From positions 87,995-102,875 of the forward strand of contig NZ_JACXJG010000005.1 in assembly GCF_014904065.1 (NCBI RefSeq): DNA of 14,881 bases. Direction: 5' to 3'. Below, one piece after another: positions 7,864-14,881 of the stretch; positions within the stretch are counted from its first letter, which is position 1, and each line of letters begins with the position of its first letter. The notes under the pieces are model-generated. The model did no database searches. It saw only the letters and a list, made by a program, of their open reading frames with translations, and was not told the DNA's origin. The stretch is from Gulosibacter sediminis. Lineage in GTDB: Bacteria; Actinomycetota; Actinomycetes; Actinomycetales; Microbacteriaceae. The translations under genes and the position numbers were made by a program.

Positions 7864-7879
7864 GAACGCACGTTCTGTA
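7860..7879. promoter_or_regulatory. Palindromic operator, probable PaaR (TetR) site
   Basis: TACTGAACGCACGTTCTGTA is a 20-bp palindrome with 8 of 9 arm positions paired (one T-T mismatch) around a 2-nt centre. The core AACG-NN-CGTT matches the centre of the site I recall for Thermus PaaR, and the outer ACT...GT recalls the corynebacterial PaaR site. It covers the -10 and the predicted start of the paaA promoter, so binding would block transcription. The only regulator gene in the window is the TetR gene at 5175-5792, hence the assignment. Confidence 0.72.
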
Positions 7880-7893
7880 ATTGCTGACGTGTA

Positions 7894-7913
7894 GTCGCGT
7901 GCGCCCACGCGGC
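7894..7913 (+). other. Small hairpin in the paaA leader
   Basis: GTCGCGTG and CACGCGGC can pair around a CGCC tetraloop: 8 bp including one wobble, with a strong 6-bp core (7896-7901 with 7906-7911). It lies in the predicted 5' leader, 13 nt before the paaA ribosome binding site (AAGGAG, 7927-7932). It could stabilise the mRNA. No alternative anti-terminator pairing or leader peptide was evident, and GC-rich DNA forms such stems often. Confidence 0.3.
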
Positions 7914-7939
7914 CACCGCCAAGTCGAAGGAGACACACA

Positions 7940-8923
7940 GTGACGAACAATGTGACCGAGCTGCCCGGCCGCGACGAACTCGACCTCGAGCGGGCGCAGG
8001 CGTACTTTGACCAGCTCATCGCCGACGACACGCGCGTCGAGCCGGCCGACTGGATGCCCGACGCCTACCGCAAGACCCTCACGCGCCAGATGGCCCAGCA
8101 TGCGCACTCCGAGATCATCGGCATGCAGCCCGAGGCGAACTGGATCACCCGAGCCCCGTCGCTGAAGCGCAAGGCGATTCTCACCGCCAAGGTGCAGGAC
8201 GAGGCCGGCCACGGCCTCTACCTCTACTCGGCCGCTGAGACGCTCGGCACTCCGCGCGACGTCATGACCGAGCAGCTCATCTCGGGCAAGGCGAAGTACT
8301 CGTCGATCTTCAACTATCCGGCCCGCACCTGGGCCGACATGGGCGCGATCGGCTGGCTCGTCGACGGTGCCGCGATCTGCAACCAGGTGCCGCTGTGCCG
8401 CTGCTCGTACGGACCGTACGGCCGCGCGATGGTGCGCATCTGCAAGGAAGAGTCGTTCCACCAGCGCCAGGGCTGGGAGATCCTCTACTCGCTCTCGAAC
8501 GGCACGCCCGCGCAGAAGCAGATGGCGCAGGAGGCCGTGAACCGCCTCTACGGCCCCGCGCTGCAGATGTTCGGCCCGCCGGACGACCAGTCGCCGAACT
8601 CGCAGCAGTCGATGGACTGGAACATTAAGCGCTTCTCGAACGACGTGCTGCGCCAGCGCTTCGTCGACATGATCGTGCCGCAGGCCGAGGGGCTCGGCCT
8701 GACCTTGCCCGACCCCGAGCTCAAGTGGAACGAGGAGCGCGGCCACTACGACTTTGGCGAGCTCGACTGGACCGAATTCTTCGACGTCATCAAGGGCCAC
8801 GGCCCCGCGAACGCGCAACGCCTTGCCCGCCGTAAGGAAGCGCACGAGAACGGCGCCTGGGTGCGCGAGGCTGCCGCGGCCTACGCCGCGAAGCAGGCCG
8901 ACGTCGCCACCCGCGTGGCGTAG
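7940..8923 (+). CDS. paaA: Phenylacetyl-CoA epoxidase catalytic subunit PaaA
   Basis: The 327-residue diiron oxygenase subunit of the PaaABCE complex, which inserts one oxygen atom into the ring of phenylacetyl-CoA to give the 1,2-epoxide. The ligand set of a bacterial multicomponent-type diiron centre can be placed: E58 (HSEII), E88 and H91 (DEAGH), probable D142 (LVDGAA), and E171 and H174 (EESFH). These keep a constant 16-residue offset from the ligand positions I recall for E. coli PaaA (309 residues). The KRK and KCxCS-like CoA-contacting surface cannot be judged from sequence alone. The start is GTG with AAGGAG (7927-7932) 7 nt upstream. It heads the epoxidase operon under the promoter and operator described above. 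Confidence 0.97.
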   Translation: MTNNVTELPGRDELDLERAQAYFDQLIADDTRVEPADWMPDAYRKTLTRQMAQHAHSEIIGMQPEANWITRAPSLKRKAILTAKVQDEAGHGLYLYSAAETLGTPRDVMTEQLISGKAKYSSIFNYPARTWADMGAIGWLVDGAAICNQVPLCRCSYGPYGRAMVRICKEESFHQRQGWEILYSLSNGTPAQKQMAQEAVNRLYGPALQMFGPPDDQSPNSQQSMDWNIKRFSNDVLRQRFVDMIVPQAEGLGLTLPDPELKWNEERGHYDFGELDWTEFFDVIKGHGPANAQRLARRKEAHENGAWVREAAAAYAAKQADVATRVA

Positions 8924-8940
8924 CCCGTACTAGTTTTCTC

Positions 8941-8961
8941 GTTGCGGTGGAGCACCGCGAC
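8941..8961 (+). other. Intercistronic hairpin between paaA and paaB
   Basis: GTTGCGGTG (8941-8949) pairs with CACCGCGAC (8953-8961) over 9 positions with one T-G wobble, around a GAG triloop. It sits in the 58-nt paaA-paaB gap, the only sizeable gap in this operon. No T-run follows, and GGAG of paaB begins 8 nt downstream. A role in mRNA processing or in adjusting paaA versus paaB-E levels is possible; full termination seems unlikely. Confidence 0.5.
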
Positions 8962-8981
8962 GACTCGATGGAGAGTGTGAA

Positions 8982-9299
8982 ATGTCCGAAACGACCGAAT
9001 CCGTTCAGCCCGCGGGCCGCAACGAGTGGCCGCTCTGGGAAGTGTTCGTCCGTTCGTCGCGTGGCCTGAGCCATGTACACGCCGGCTCGCTGCACGCGCC
9101 CGACGAACATATGGCTCTGCGCAACGCGCGCGACCTGTACACCCGTCGCAACGAGGGCGTTTCGCTCTGGGTGGTGCGCAGCACCGACATCACCGCGAGC
9201 GACCCCGACCACAAGGACTCCTACTTTGAGTCGTCGCAGGGCAAGAACTTTCGCCACGCGACCTATTACACGAAGTCCGAAGGGGTGAAGCACCTGTGA
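8982..9299 (+). CDS. paaB: Phenylacetyl-CoA epoxidase subunit PaaB
   Basis: A 105-residue protein with the PaaB family core: EWPLWEVFVRSSRGLSHVH (15-33), HAPDEHMALRNARDLYTRR (38-56) and LWVVRS (62-67). E. coli PaaB has 95 residues. PaaB has no catalytic residues of its own; it is thought to bridge PaaAC units and the reductase PaaE in the epoxidase complex. The ATG has GGAG (8970-8973) 8 nt upstream. Its stop overlaps the paaC start by 4 nt (GTGA), so the two are probably translationally coupled. Confidence 0.96.
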   Translation: MSETTESVQPAGRNEWPLWEVFVRSSRGLSHVHAGSLHAPDEHMALRNARDLYTRRNEGVSLWVVRSTDITASDPDHKDSYFESSQGKNFRHATYYTKSEGVKHL

Positions 9300-10123
9300 G
9301 CGGCTCGGGCTTCGATTCCGCGACCCTCATCTCGGCCGGCTACGCGCTTACGAGCGAGGAGCTCATCCAGCGCGATGTGCACGCCAGCGAGGATGTCGCG
9401 CAGTACGCGCTGCGACTCGGCGACGACGCGCTGATTCTCGCGCAGCGCAACCTCTGGTGGGTTGCCCGCGCGCCCGAGCTCGAGGAAGACATCGCACTGA
9501 GCAACATCGCGCTTGACCTGCTCGGCCACGCGCGCGTACTGCTCACCTATGCGGGCAGCGCGTGGGGCAAGAGCGAGGATGACCTCGCTTACTTCCGCGA
9601 GGAAGAGGAGTTCCGCAGCCTGCACCTTGTCGAGCTCGAGAGCGAGGACTTCGGTCGCACCATCGCCCGGCAGCTTGTCTGGGCCCACTACGGCTTCGAG
9701 CTCTTCTCGCGCCTCTCGCACTCGCAGGACGAGATTCTCGCGGCGATCGCGCAGAAGGCCGCGAAGGAGTACGACTACCACGTCGACCACGCCGAGCAGT
9801 GGACGCTGCGACTCGGCATCGGTACCGAAGCGGCGAACGCTCGACTGCAGGCGGGGCTCGACTACATCGCGCCCTACCTCGACGAACTGTTCGACAACGA
9901 GGAGCTGCACGATCGCCTCGACGGCATCGCGCCGCGCCCATCCGCGCTGCGCGAGCCGGTGATGTCGCGCGTGACCTCGGTGCTAGCCGAGGCCGGACTC
10001 ACGCTGCCCGAGGTGCCCCAGGCCCTCACCGGAGGCCGCCGCGGCGAGCACCGCGAGTCGCTCGGTTACCTCCTCGCCGAGATGCAGGTGCTGGCACGGA
10101 AGCACCCTGGCGCGAGCTGGTAG
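9296..10123 (+). CDS. paaC: Phenylacetyl-CoA epoxidase structural subunit PaaC
   Basis: A 275-residue ferritin-like helical subunit that pairs with PaaA and supports the active complex. Recognisable segments are LGDDALILAQRNLWW (41-55), LEEDIALSNIALDLLGHAR (62-80), EEEFRSLHLVE (103-113), AAKEYDYHVDHAEQW (155-169) and C-terminal GRRGEHRESLGYLLAEM (247-263), all characteristic of PaaC. E. coli PaaC has 248 residues; the extra length is mostly at the N-terminus. PaaC has lost the diiron site in known complexes. The GTG start overlaps the paaB stop (GTGA), with AAGGGG (9280-9285) about 10 nt upstream. The paaD ATG follows 8 nt after its stop. Confidence 0.95.
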   Translation: MSGSGFDSATLISAGYALTSEELIQRDVHASEDVAQYALRLGDDALILAQRNLWWVARAPELEEDIALSNIALDLLGHARVLLTYAGSAWGKSEDDLAYFREEEEFRSLHLVELESEDFGRTIARQLVWAHYGFELFSRLSHSQDEILAAIAQKAAKEYDYHVDHAEQWTLRLGIGTEAANARLQAGLDYIAPYLDELFDNEELHDRLDGIAPRPSALREPVMSRVTSVLAEAGLTLPEVPQALTGGRRGEHRESLGYLLAEMQVLARKHPGASW

Positions 10124-10131
10124 GTGGGGGC

Positions 10132-10668
10132 ATGAACACGCAGGTGCATCCCCACACGTCGACGCGGCCCAGCGACGCCCGGGCGGGTGCGGTGTGGGAC
10201 GTCGCCGCGCAGGTTGCCGATCCGGAGATTCCCGTGCTCACGATCGCCGACCTCGGCATCCTCCGCGATGCGCTCGTCGCCGACGACGGCACGGCGCAGG
10301 TGATCATCACGCCGACGTACTCGGGCTGCCCGGCGATGGGCACGATTAAGCAGGACCTCCTGCACGCGCTCGAGTCGGCCGGCTACGCCGACCCCGAGGT
10401 TGTGCTCGTGCTCGCGCCGGCCTGGAGCACCGACTGGATTACCGACGAGGGCAAGCGCAAGCTCGAGGAGTACGGCATCGCGCCGCCCTCCGGCCGCTCG
10501 GCCGTCGGCGCGCAGCGCGGCGCGACTCGCCTCTCGCTCTCGGTACGCTGCCCTCGCTGCGGGTCCATCCAGACCAACGAACTCAGCCGCTTCGGCTCCA
10601 CCTCCTGCAAGGCGCTGTATCAGTGCGCCGAATGCAAGGAGCCCTTCGATTACTTCAAGGTGCACTAG
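10132..10668 (+). CDS. paaD: Phenylacetate degradation protein PaaD (MIP18-like iron-sulfur factor)
   Basis: A 178-residue protein with an N-terminal MIP18/DUF59 domain (about 20-115: DPEIPVLTIADLGI at 30-43, TPTYSGCPAM with C66) and a C-terminal cysteine cluster. The cluster is C140-x2-C143, then C159, C165-x2-C168, and looks like a metal-binding zinc-ribbon type. PaaD is needed for the pathway in vivo but is not part of the purified epoxidase; a role in assembling the PaaE iron-sulfur cluster or the PaaA diiron site is the usual proposal. The ATG at 10132 is preceded by a G-rich AGGTGGGGG (10122-10130) that is only a fair ribosome site. Its TAG shares one base with the GTG of paaE. Confidence 0.93.
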   Translation: MNTQVHPHTSTRPSDARAGAVWDVAAQVADPEIPVLTIADLGILRDALVADDGTAQVIITPTYSGCPAMGTIKQDLLHALESAGYADPEVVLVLAPAWSTDWITDEGKRKLEEYGIAPPSGRSAVGAQRGATRLSLSVRCPRCGSIQTNELSRFGSTSCKALYQCAECKEPFDYFKVH

Positions 10669-11861
10669 TGACTGCTACGAATCTGAACAAATCCGACTCA
10701 TCGGCCGGCGAAGGCTCTGGCATGGGCAAGCGTCGTGCGACGTTTCACCCACTCGAGGTGTCGCAGGTGCGCAGGCTTACTGACAGCGCGGTCGAGGTGA
10801 GCTTCGCCGTGCCCGCCGAACTGCAGGACGAATACGACTATGTGGCGGGCCAGTACGTGGCGCTGCGCACCGAGATCGACGGCACCGAGATCCGCCGCAG
10901 CTATTCGATCTGCGAGGCGCCCACCCCGGGTGTGCTCAAGGTCGGCATCAAGAAAGACCTCGGCGGCGTCTTCTCGACCTGGGCGAACGAAGACCTCAAG
11001 GCGGGGGAGACGCTCGAGGTGATGAGTCCGCAGGGTGCGTTCATCTCGCAGCACCGGCTCACCGGCATGAACGATGCCGAGGCCGTTTCGGGCGAGGCGC
11101 TCGCGGCGGGGCGCACGCATTTCGTGGCGGCCGCAGCCGGCTCGGGCATCACGCCCATCCTCGCGATCGCGAAGACCCTGCTCGCGCATCCTGAGACGAC
11201 GCTCGACCTGATTTACGCGAACCGTTCCGCGAGCGAGGTGATGTTCCTCGAGGAGCTCGCTGACCTCAAGGACCGCTACCCGTCGCGGCTCGCGATTCAC
11301 CACGTGCTCTCGCGCGAGCAGCGCCAGGCGCCGATCTACTCGGGGCGCATCGACGCCGACCGCCTCGGCCAGATCTTCACGCACCTCATCGATGTCGACA
11401 AGGTCGACGAGTGGTTCCTCTGCGGGCCGTTCGAACTCGTGCAGCTCATCCGCGACGAGCTGGATGGCCGCAATGTGCCGGCCGCGAAGGTGCGCTTCGA
11501 ACTGTTCTCGACCGGCCAGCCGGGCGAGGGCGCCCAGGGCAGCGCCGGGCGACCGGTCGAGGTCGACCCCGAGGGCGAGAACTTCGAGATCAGCTTCCAG
11601 CTCGACGGCCTGACCGGCGACGTGAAGTCGCCGAAGACCGCCCGCGAGACGGTGCTCAACGCGGCGCTGCGCGTGCGCGCCGACGTGCCGTTCGCCTGCG
11701 CCGGCGGGGTCTGCGGCACCTGCCGCGCGAAAGTCACCGAGGGCACCGTCGACATGGCCGAGAACTACGCGCTCGAGGCCGACGACGTCGAGCGCGGCTA
11801 CGTACTGACCTGCCAGTCGCGACCGACGAGCGATCGCGTCGCGGTGGACTTCGACGCCTAG
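10668..11861 (+). CDS. paaE: Phenylacetyl-CoA epoxidase reductase subunit PaaE
   Basis: A 397-residue NADPH-dependent reductase that passes electrons through FAD and a 2Fe-2S cluster to the PaaA diiron centre. Domains in order: FAD-binding region about 25-135 with RSYSICEAP (77-85), NADPH-binding region about 150-285 with GSGITP (158-163) and CGPFELV (252-258), and a plant-type ferredoxin domain about 305-397 with C344, C349, C352 and C382. All four cluster ligands are present. The GTG at 10668 overlaps the paaD stop by one base and has AAGG 7 nt upstream. An in-frame ATG at 10722 (GAAGG 7 nt upstream) would remove an 18-residue polar leader and begin nearer the conserved TFHPLEV, so the true start is uncertain. 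Confidence 0.95.
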   Translation: MTATNLNKSDSSAGEGSGMGKRRATFHPLEVSQVRRLTDSAVEVSFAVPAELQDEYDYVAGQYVALRTEIDGTEIRRSYSICEAPTPGVLKVGIKKDLGGVFSTWANEDLKAGETLEVMSPQGAFISQHRLTGMNDAEAVSGEALAAGRTHFVAAAAGSGITPILAIAKTLLAHPETTLDLIYANRSASEVMFLEELADLKDRYPSRLAIHHVLSREQRQAPIYSGRIDADRLGQIFTHLIDVDKVDEWFLCGPFELVQLIRDELDGRNVPAAKVRFELFSTGQPGEGAQGSAGRPVEVDPEGENFEISFQLDGLTGDVKSPKTARETVLNAALRVRADVPFACAGGVCGTCRAKVTEGTVDMAENYALEADDVERGYVLTCQSRPTSDRVAVDFDA

Positions 11862-11871
11862 GAGGCACGCC

Positions 11872-12654
11872 GTGATTACGACCCAGGTGACCGACCGGGT
11901 GATTGAGATTGTCCTGGATGCGCCCGAGCGGCTCAACTCGCTCGGCTTCGGCGACCTTGAGGAGCTCGCGACGGCGATTCGAGCGGCGGCCTCGGCCGTC
12001 GACTCGGGCGAGATTGGAGCGCTGGTGCTGCGAGGCGAGGGCCGCGCATTCTGCGCTGGCCGCGACATCTCGGGCGTCGACCCCGCCGAGGACGACGTGA
12101 TCGGCTATCTCGAGGGTGGCGTCGAGACGGTCATGCGCGCGCTCAGCGAGTTTCCCGCGCCGACATTCGCGGCGGTGCAGGGCGCCTGCCTCGGGGTCGG
12201 GCTCGGGCTCGCGCTCGCGTGCGACGTCGTTTACGTCGCCGAACGGGCGAAGCTTGGTTCGCCGTTTGCGAACCTCGGGGCGACGCTTGACTCGGGCGGG
12301 CACTGGCTGTTCACGGAGCGCCTCGGGCCGCATCGCACGCTCGACCTCATCTACACGGCCGAGTTCATGAGCGGCCGCGAGGCGGTCGATCAGGGGCTGT
12401 TTAGCCGCTGGGTCGCCGACGATGAACTGCTCGAATTCACGCGCGTGCGCGCGGCGAAGGCGGCCTCGGGAGCCAAGCTCGCGTTCAACGCCTCGAAGGA
12501 GCTTGTGCAGCAAATCCGCGATCAGCGAGTTGGCCTGTGGAAGTCGATGTCGGCCGAGAACCACGCGCAGGCAGACCTCTGCGCGACCGAAGACTATCGC
12601 GAGGGCTTCGCCTCGTTCCAGCAGAAGCGCAAGCCCACATTCACAGGCCGCTGA
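11872..12654 (+). CDS. paaG: Ring-1,2-epoxyphenylacetyl-CoA isomerase (crotonase family)
   Basis: A 260-residue crotonase-fold protein, probably the isomerase that turns the ring epoxide into oxepin-CoA and also shifts double bonds later in the pathway. The oxyanion region GRAFCAGRDIS is at 57-67. The two hydratase glutamates are replaced (G112 and F132 by alignment with classical crotonases). D140 in LGATLDSGGHW falls where PaaG has its catalytic Asp. The C-terminal DYREGFASFQQKRKPTFTG strongly resembles E. coli PaaG. The GTG start has GGAGG (11861-11865) 6 nt upstream and follows paaE by 10 nt, so it is the last gene of the epoxidase operon. It stops 10 nt before the end of the convergent topoisomerase gene. 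Confidence 0.88.
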   Translation: MITTQVTDRVIEIVLDAPERLNSLGFGDLEELATAIRAAASAVDSGEIGALVLRGEGRAFCAGRDISGVDPAEDDVIGYLEGGVETVMRALSEFPAPTFAAVQGACLGVGLGLALACDVVYVAERAKLGSPFANLGATLDSGGHWLFTERLGPHRTLDLIYTAEFMSGREAVDQGLFSRWVADDELLEFTRVRAAKAASGAKLAFNASKELVQQIRDQRVGLWKSMSAENHAQADLCATEDYREGFASFQQKRKPTFTGR

Positions 12655-12659
12655 CCGGC

Positions 12660-12673
12660 CCCGCCTAGGCGGG
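12660..12673. terminator. Short palindrome at the paaG / topoisomerase convergence
   Basis: CCCGCCTAGGCGGG is a perfect 14-nt palindrome beginning 6 nt after the paaG stop and containing the TAG stop of the topoisomerase gene. As RNA it could form a 5-bp GC stem with a CTAG loop on either strand, and flanking GGCC blocks could lengthen it with a bulge. There is no T-run. It is the only candidate for ending both convergent transcripts, and it is weak. Confidence 0.4.
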
Positions 12674-14881
12674 TTGGCCCATCGCGCGACCCACGTACGC
12701 GACCGTGCCCTCGAGCTTGGTGCCCGACGCATCCCGGCGGGCGACCAGCTCGGGCAGCTGACGAATCGCGCCGTCCTTCGCATTCGCGTGCGCGGGGCCT
12801 GGGCCGACCCAGCCGATCGCAAGGGCCGATTCGCCGCGCACGAAGCGCTGCGCGCGCACGCCGCCGGTGCCGCGGCCCTTGGTCGGGTACTCGGCGAGCG
12901 GGGTGACCTTCGCGCTGCCCTCGACGTCGGCGAACAGCGCTTCGTCGCTCGGTGGCTCGGCGATGGTCACGACGACCGCGTCGTCGCGCTGCGCCGAGGT
13001 AACGACCGAGAAACCGATGACCCGCGCGCCGTCGCTGAGCCGCACGCCGGCCATGCCGCCGGCGCCGATCCCTTGCGGACGCACGTTCGACGCCTCGAAC
13101 CGCAGCAGCTGGGCGTCGGACGTGACGAACACAAGGTCGTCCGCGTCGTCGGCCCGGGCGGCGCCCACCACCTCGTCATCACCCTTGAGCGCGATGGCCG
13201 AGAGCTCGTGCTGCTTGCCCCATTCGGCGGGGTTCACACGCTTGACGACGCCGTTGCGGGTGCCAATGGCGAGCGGCGTCGATACGCTCAACGGCACGAG
13301 GCCCACGATTCGCTCTGCCTTGTCGGTGATGCCGAAGTAGTCGCGCGCCATGACGCCACCGGTGAGCAGCACTGAGCTAGCCGGCGAGGCGGGCAGCGAG
13401 ACGGCGGTCATGCGGTAGACGATGCCGCGGTTCGTTACGGCACCGATGTCGCTCAGCGTGGTGGTCGCGATCTCGGCGAGGATCGCGTCGTGCTTCGTGC
13501 GGCGCTTCGGGCGCACGAACGTCTCGCCCTCGGCCACGTTGACGCGCAGGATGCGTCCGCTCGCCGAGAAGATGACGCGGGTCGGGTCGTCGCTCGACTG
13601 CAGCGACGCCTCGCCCGACTTCGCGCTCTGCTTTGCCGCCCGAATCTCGGTGTCGTCGGCGATGAGCACGGTGCGGCGCGGCGTCGCAAACTGGTCAGAC
13701 GTGTCGCTGAGTTCCTGGCTGACGGCCTGGCGCAGCAACTGCTCGTCGGCGAGGAGCGCCTCGAGGTCGGCAATCTTGCGTCGCAGCTCGTCGGCTTCGG
13801 TCTCGAGCTCGATGCGCGAGAACTTCGTGAGGCGACGCAGGCGCAACTCGAGGATGTATTCGGCCTGGCGTTCCGAAAGGTCGAAGACGAGCATGAGCCG
13901 GCTCCGGGCGGCCTCAGCGTCGTCGGACGACCGGATGATCTCGATGACCTCATCGATGTCGACGAGCGCGATGAGCAGGCCGTCGACGAGGTGCAGACGG
14001 TCCTTGTGCTTGTTCAAGCGGAACTGGCTGCGGCGCCGCACCGCGCTGATGCGGTGCTTGAGATACACGTCGAGCATCTCGCGTAGGCCGAGCGTCTTCG
14101 GCGCGGTGTCGACAATCGCGACGTTGTTGATGTGGAAGGAATCTTCGAGCGGGGTGTGCCGGTAGAGCTGTTCGAGCACGGCCTCGGGCGCAAATCCCGT
14201 CTTCAGCTCGATGACGAGCTTGAGGCCCGACTTGCGGTCGGTGAGGTCGGTGACCTGCGAGATGCCGGCAAGCTTCTTGGACTGCACGCCCTGCTTGATC
14301 TTTTCGATGACCTTCTCAGGGCCAACGAGGTACGGAAGCTCGGAGACGACGATGCCGAGGCGGCGGGCGGTGACGTGCTCGATCGATGCCGTCGCGCGCA
14401 TGGTGAACGAGCCACGCCCGTTCGCGTAGGCGTCGCGTACACCGTCGAGGCCGACGATGCGGGCACCGCCCGGCAGATCAGGGCCGGGCACGTGCTCCAT
14501 GAGGTCCTCGAGCGTGGCGTCGGGATGCGCGAGCAGGTGCCGCGCGGCCGAGATCACCTCGCCGAGGTTGTGCGGCGCCATATTCGTCGCCATGCCCACG
14601 GCGATGCCCGAGGCGCCGTTGACGAGCAGGTTCGGCCACGCCGAGGGCAGCACCTCCGGCTGCTGCAGCGAGTTGTCGTAGTTCGGCACGAAGTCGACGA
14701 CGTCTTCGTCGAGCGAGTCTGTGAGAGCAAGGGCCGCGGCGGTGAGGCGGGCCTCGGTGTAGCGGGGCGCGGCGGGGCCGTCGTCGAGCGAGCCGAAGTT
14801 GCCGTGGCCGTCGACGAGCGGGACCCGCTGCACGAACGGCTGCGCGAGGCGCACGAGCGCGTCGTAGATCGCCGAGTCGCC
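12665..14881 (-). CDS. parC: DNA topoisomerase IV subunit A (ParC-like), 5' end outside the window
   Basis: 738 residues are visible of a type IIA topoisomerase A subunit; by family length about 90 N-terminal residues lie beyond the right edge. The frame is open to 14881 and reads [10 protein letters not shown] at the edge, part of the conserved HPHGDSA region. The active-site Tyr is Y41 of the visible part, in [34 protein letters not shown] follows, then the tower and coiled-coil (about 275-385) and a C-terminal beta-pinwheel. The pinwheel lacks the canonical GyrA box QRRGGKG; there is only a loose KGRGTGG match. This, and [14 protein letters not shown] in place of the usual GyrA sequence, favours ParC over GyrA. 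It removes supercoils and decatenates chromosomes with ParE. It is a housekeeping neighbour unrelated to phenylacetate use. Confidence 0.88.
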   Translation of the reverse strand, partial: GDSAIYDALVRLAQPFVQRVPLVDGHGNFGSLDDGPAAPRYTEARLTAAALALTDSLDEDVVDFVPNYDNSLQQPEVLPSAWPNLLVNGASGIAVGMATNMAPHNLGEVISAARHLLAHPDATLEDLMEHVPGPDLPGGARIVGLDGVRDAYANGRGSFTMRATASIEHVTARRLGIVVSELPYLVGPEKVIEKIKQGVQSKKLAGISQVTDLTDRKSGLKLVIELKTGFAPEAVLEQLYRHTPLEDSFHINNVAIVDTAPKTLGLREMLDVYLKHRISAVRRRSQFRLNKHKDRLHLVDGLLIALVDIDEVIEIIRSSDDAEAARSRLMLVFDLSERQAEYILELRLRRLTKFSRIELETEADELRRKIADLEALLADEQLLRQAVSQELSDTSDQFATPRRTVLIADDTEIRAAKQSAKSGEASLQSSDDPTRVIFSASGRILRVNVAEGETFVRPKRRTKHDAILAEIATTTLSDIGAVTNRGIVYRMTAVSLPASPASSVLLTGGVMARDYFGITDKAERIVGLVPLSVSTPLAIGTRNGVVKRVNPAEWGKQHELSAIALKGDDEVVGAARADDADDLVFVTSDAQLLRFEASNVRPQGIGAGGMAGVRLSDGARVIGFSVVTSAQRDDAVVVTIAEPPSDEALFADVEGSAKVTPLAEYPTKGRGTGGVRAQRFVRGESALAIGWVGPGPAHANAKDGAIRQLPELVARRDASGTKLEGTVAYVGRAMGQPA

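Larger units (their letters stand above)
7767..7939. promoter_or_regulatory. Divergent paaI/paaA control region
   Basis: This 173-nt gap holds the outward promoters of the paaI-paaK and paaABCDEG blocks. The + strand promoter and palindromic operator are listed separately. For the - strand I see only a weak candidate: TATATG (reverse complement of 7856-7861) with a poor -35. If it is used, the operator would lie between its -35 and -10, so one bound repressor could close both directions. Confidence 0.7.

Noticed and set aside
10698..12068. A 456-codon - strand frame opposite paaE
   Set aside because: No motif and low-complexity composition; PaaE on the other strand has all FAD, NADPH and 2Fe-2S signatures.
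12422..13375. A 317-codon + strand frame continuing past the paaG stop into the topoisomerase gene
   Set aside because: It is in a different frame from paaG, has Arg/Ala/His-rich composition, and overlaps two real genes.
12665..14881. Calling the right-edge gene gyrA
   Set aside because: The canonical GyrA box is not seen and the RYTEARL context and C-terminal pinwheel fit ParC-type proteins better. Without the N-terminus and gene neighbours this is a preference, not proof.
1..14881. CRISPR arrays, tRNA or rRNA genes, insertion sequences, prophage or defence genes
   Set aside because: I found no repeat-spacer pattern, no cloverleaf-like sequence, no transposase or integrase motifs and no terminal inverted repeats. 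Nearly every base belongs to a recognised gene or a short junction.

Overview
The window is high-GC DNA with strong Shine-Dalgarno sites, frequent GTG starts and short or overlapping gene junctions. The proteins look like those of a high-GC Gram-positive bacterium. Micrococcales, perhaps Microbacteriaceae, is my best guess from the phenylacetate (paa) gene set and the ParC-type topoisomerase; the genus is not determined.

Almost all of it is one aerobic phenylacetate degradation locus in three transcription blocks. Block 1 (+ strand, about 96-5159) encodes the lower pathway: thiolase PaaJ, enoyl-CoA hydratase PaaF, 3-hydroxyacyl-CoA dehydrogenase PaaH and the bifunctional ring-opening enzyme PaaZ. 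Block 2 (- strand, 7766 down to 5175) encodes thioesterase PaaI, phenylacetate-CoA ligase PaaK and a TetR-family regulator (PaaR-like). Block 3 (+ strand, 7940-12654) encodes the epoxidase complex PaaABCDE followed by isomerase PaaG. At the right edge a housekeeping topoisomerase A-subunit gene (parC-like, - strand, cut by the window end) converges on paaG with a 10-nt gap.

Together the genes give a complete route. PaaK activates phenylacetate to its CoA thioester. PaaABCE, with PaaD as likely maturation factor, makes the ring 1,2-epoxide, and PaaG isomerises it to the oxepin. PaaZ hydrolyses the ring and oxidises the aldehyde. PaaJ, PaaF, PaaG and PaaH complete beta-oxidation to acetyl-CoA and succinyl-CoA. 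PaaI is the safety valve that releases CoA from stalled intermediates. No transporter gene is visible.

The clearest regulatory signal lies in the divergent paaI/paaA region. A near-consensus promoter (TTGACC, 16 nt, TATACT) is overlapped by a 20-bp near-perfect palindrome (7860-7879) that resembles operators of TetR-type PaaR regulators. Stem-loops sit at the paaZ/tetR convergence (where the hairpin includes the last codons of tetR), between paaK and tetR, between paaA and paaB, and at the paaG/parC convergence.

I looked for an undescribed system and did not find one. I see no mobile element, CRISPR array, RNA gene, phage gene or defence gene. The points worth a second look are regulatory architecture and a few active-site substitutions in otherwise familiar enzymes.
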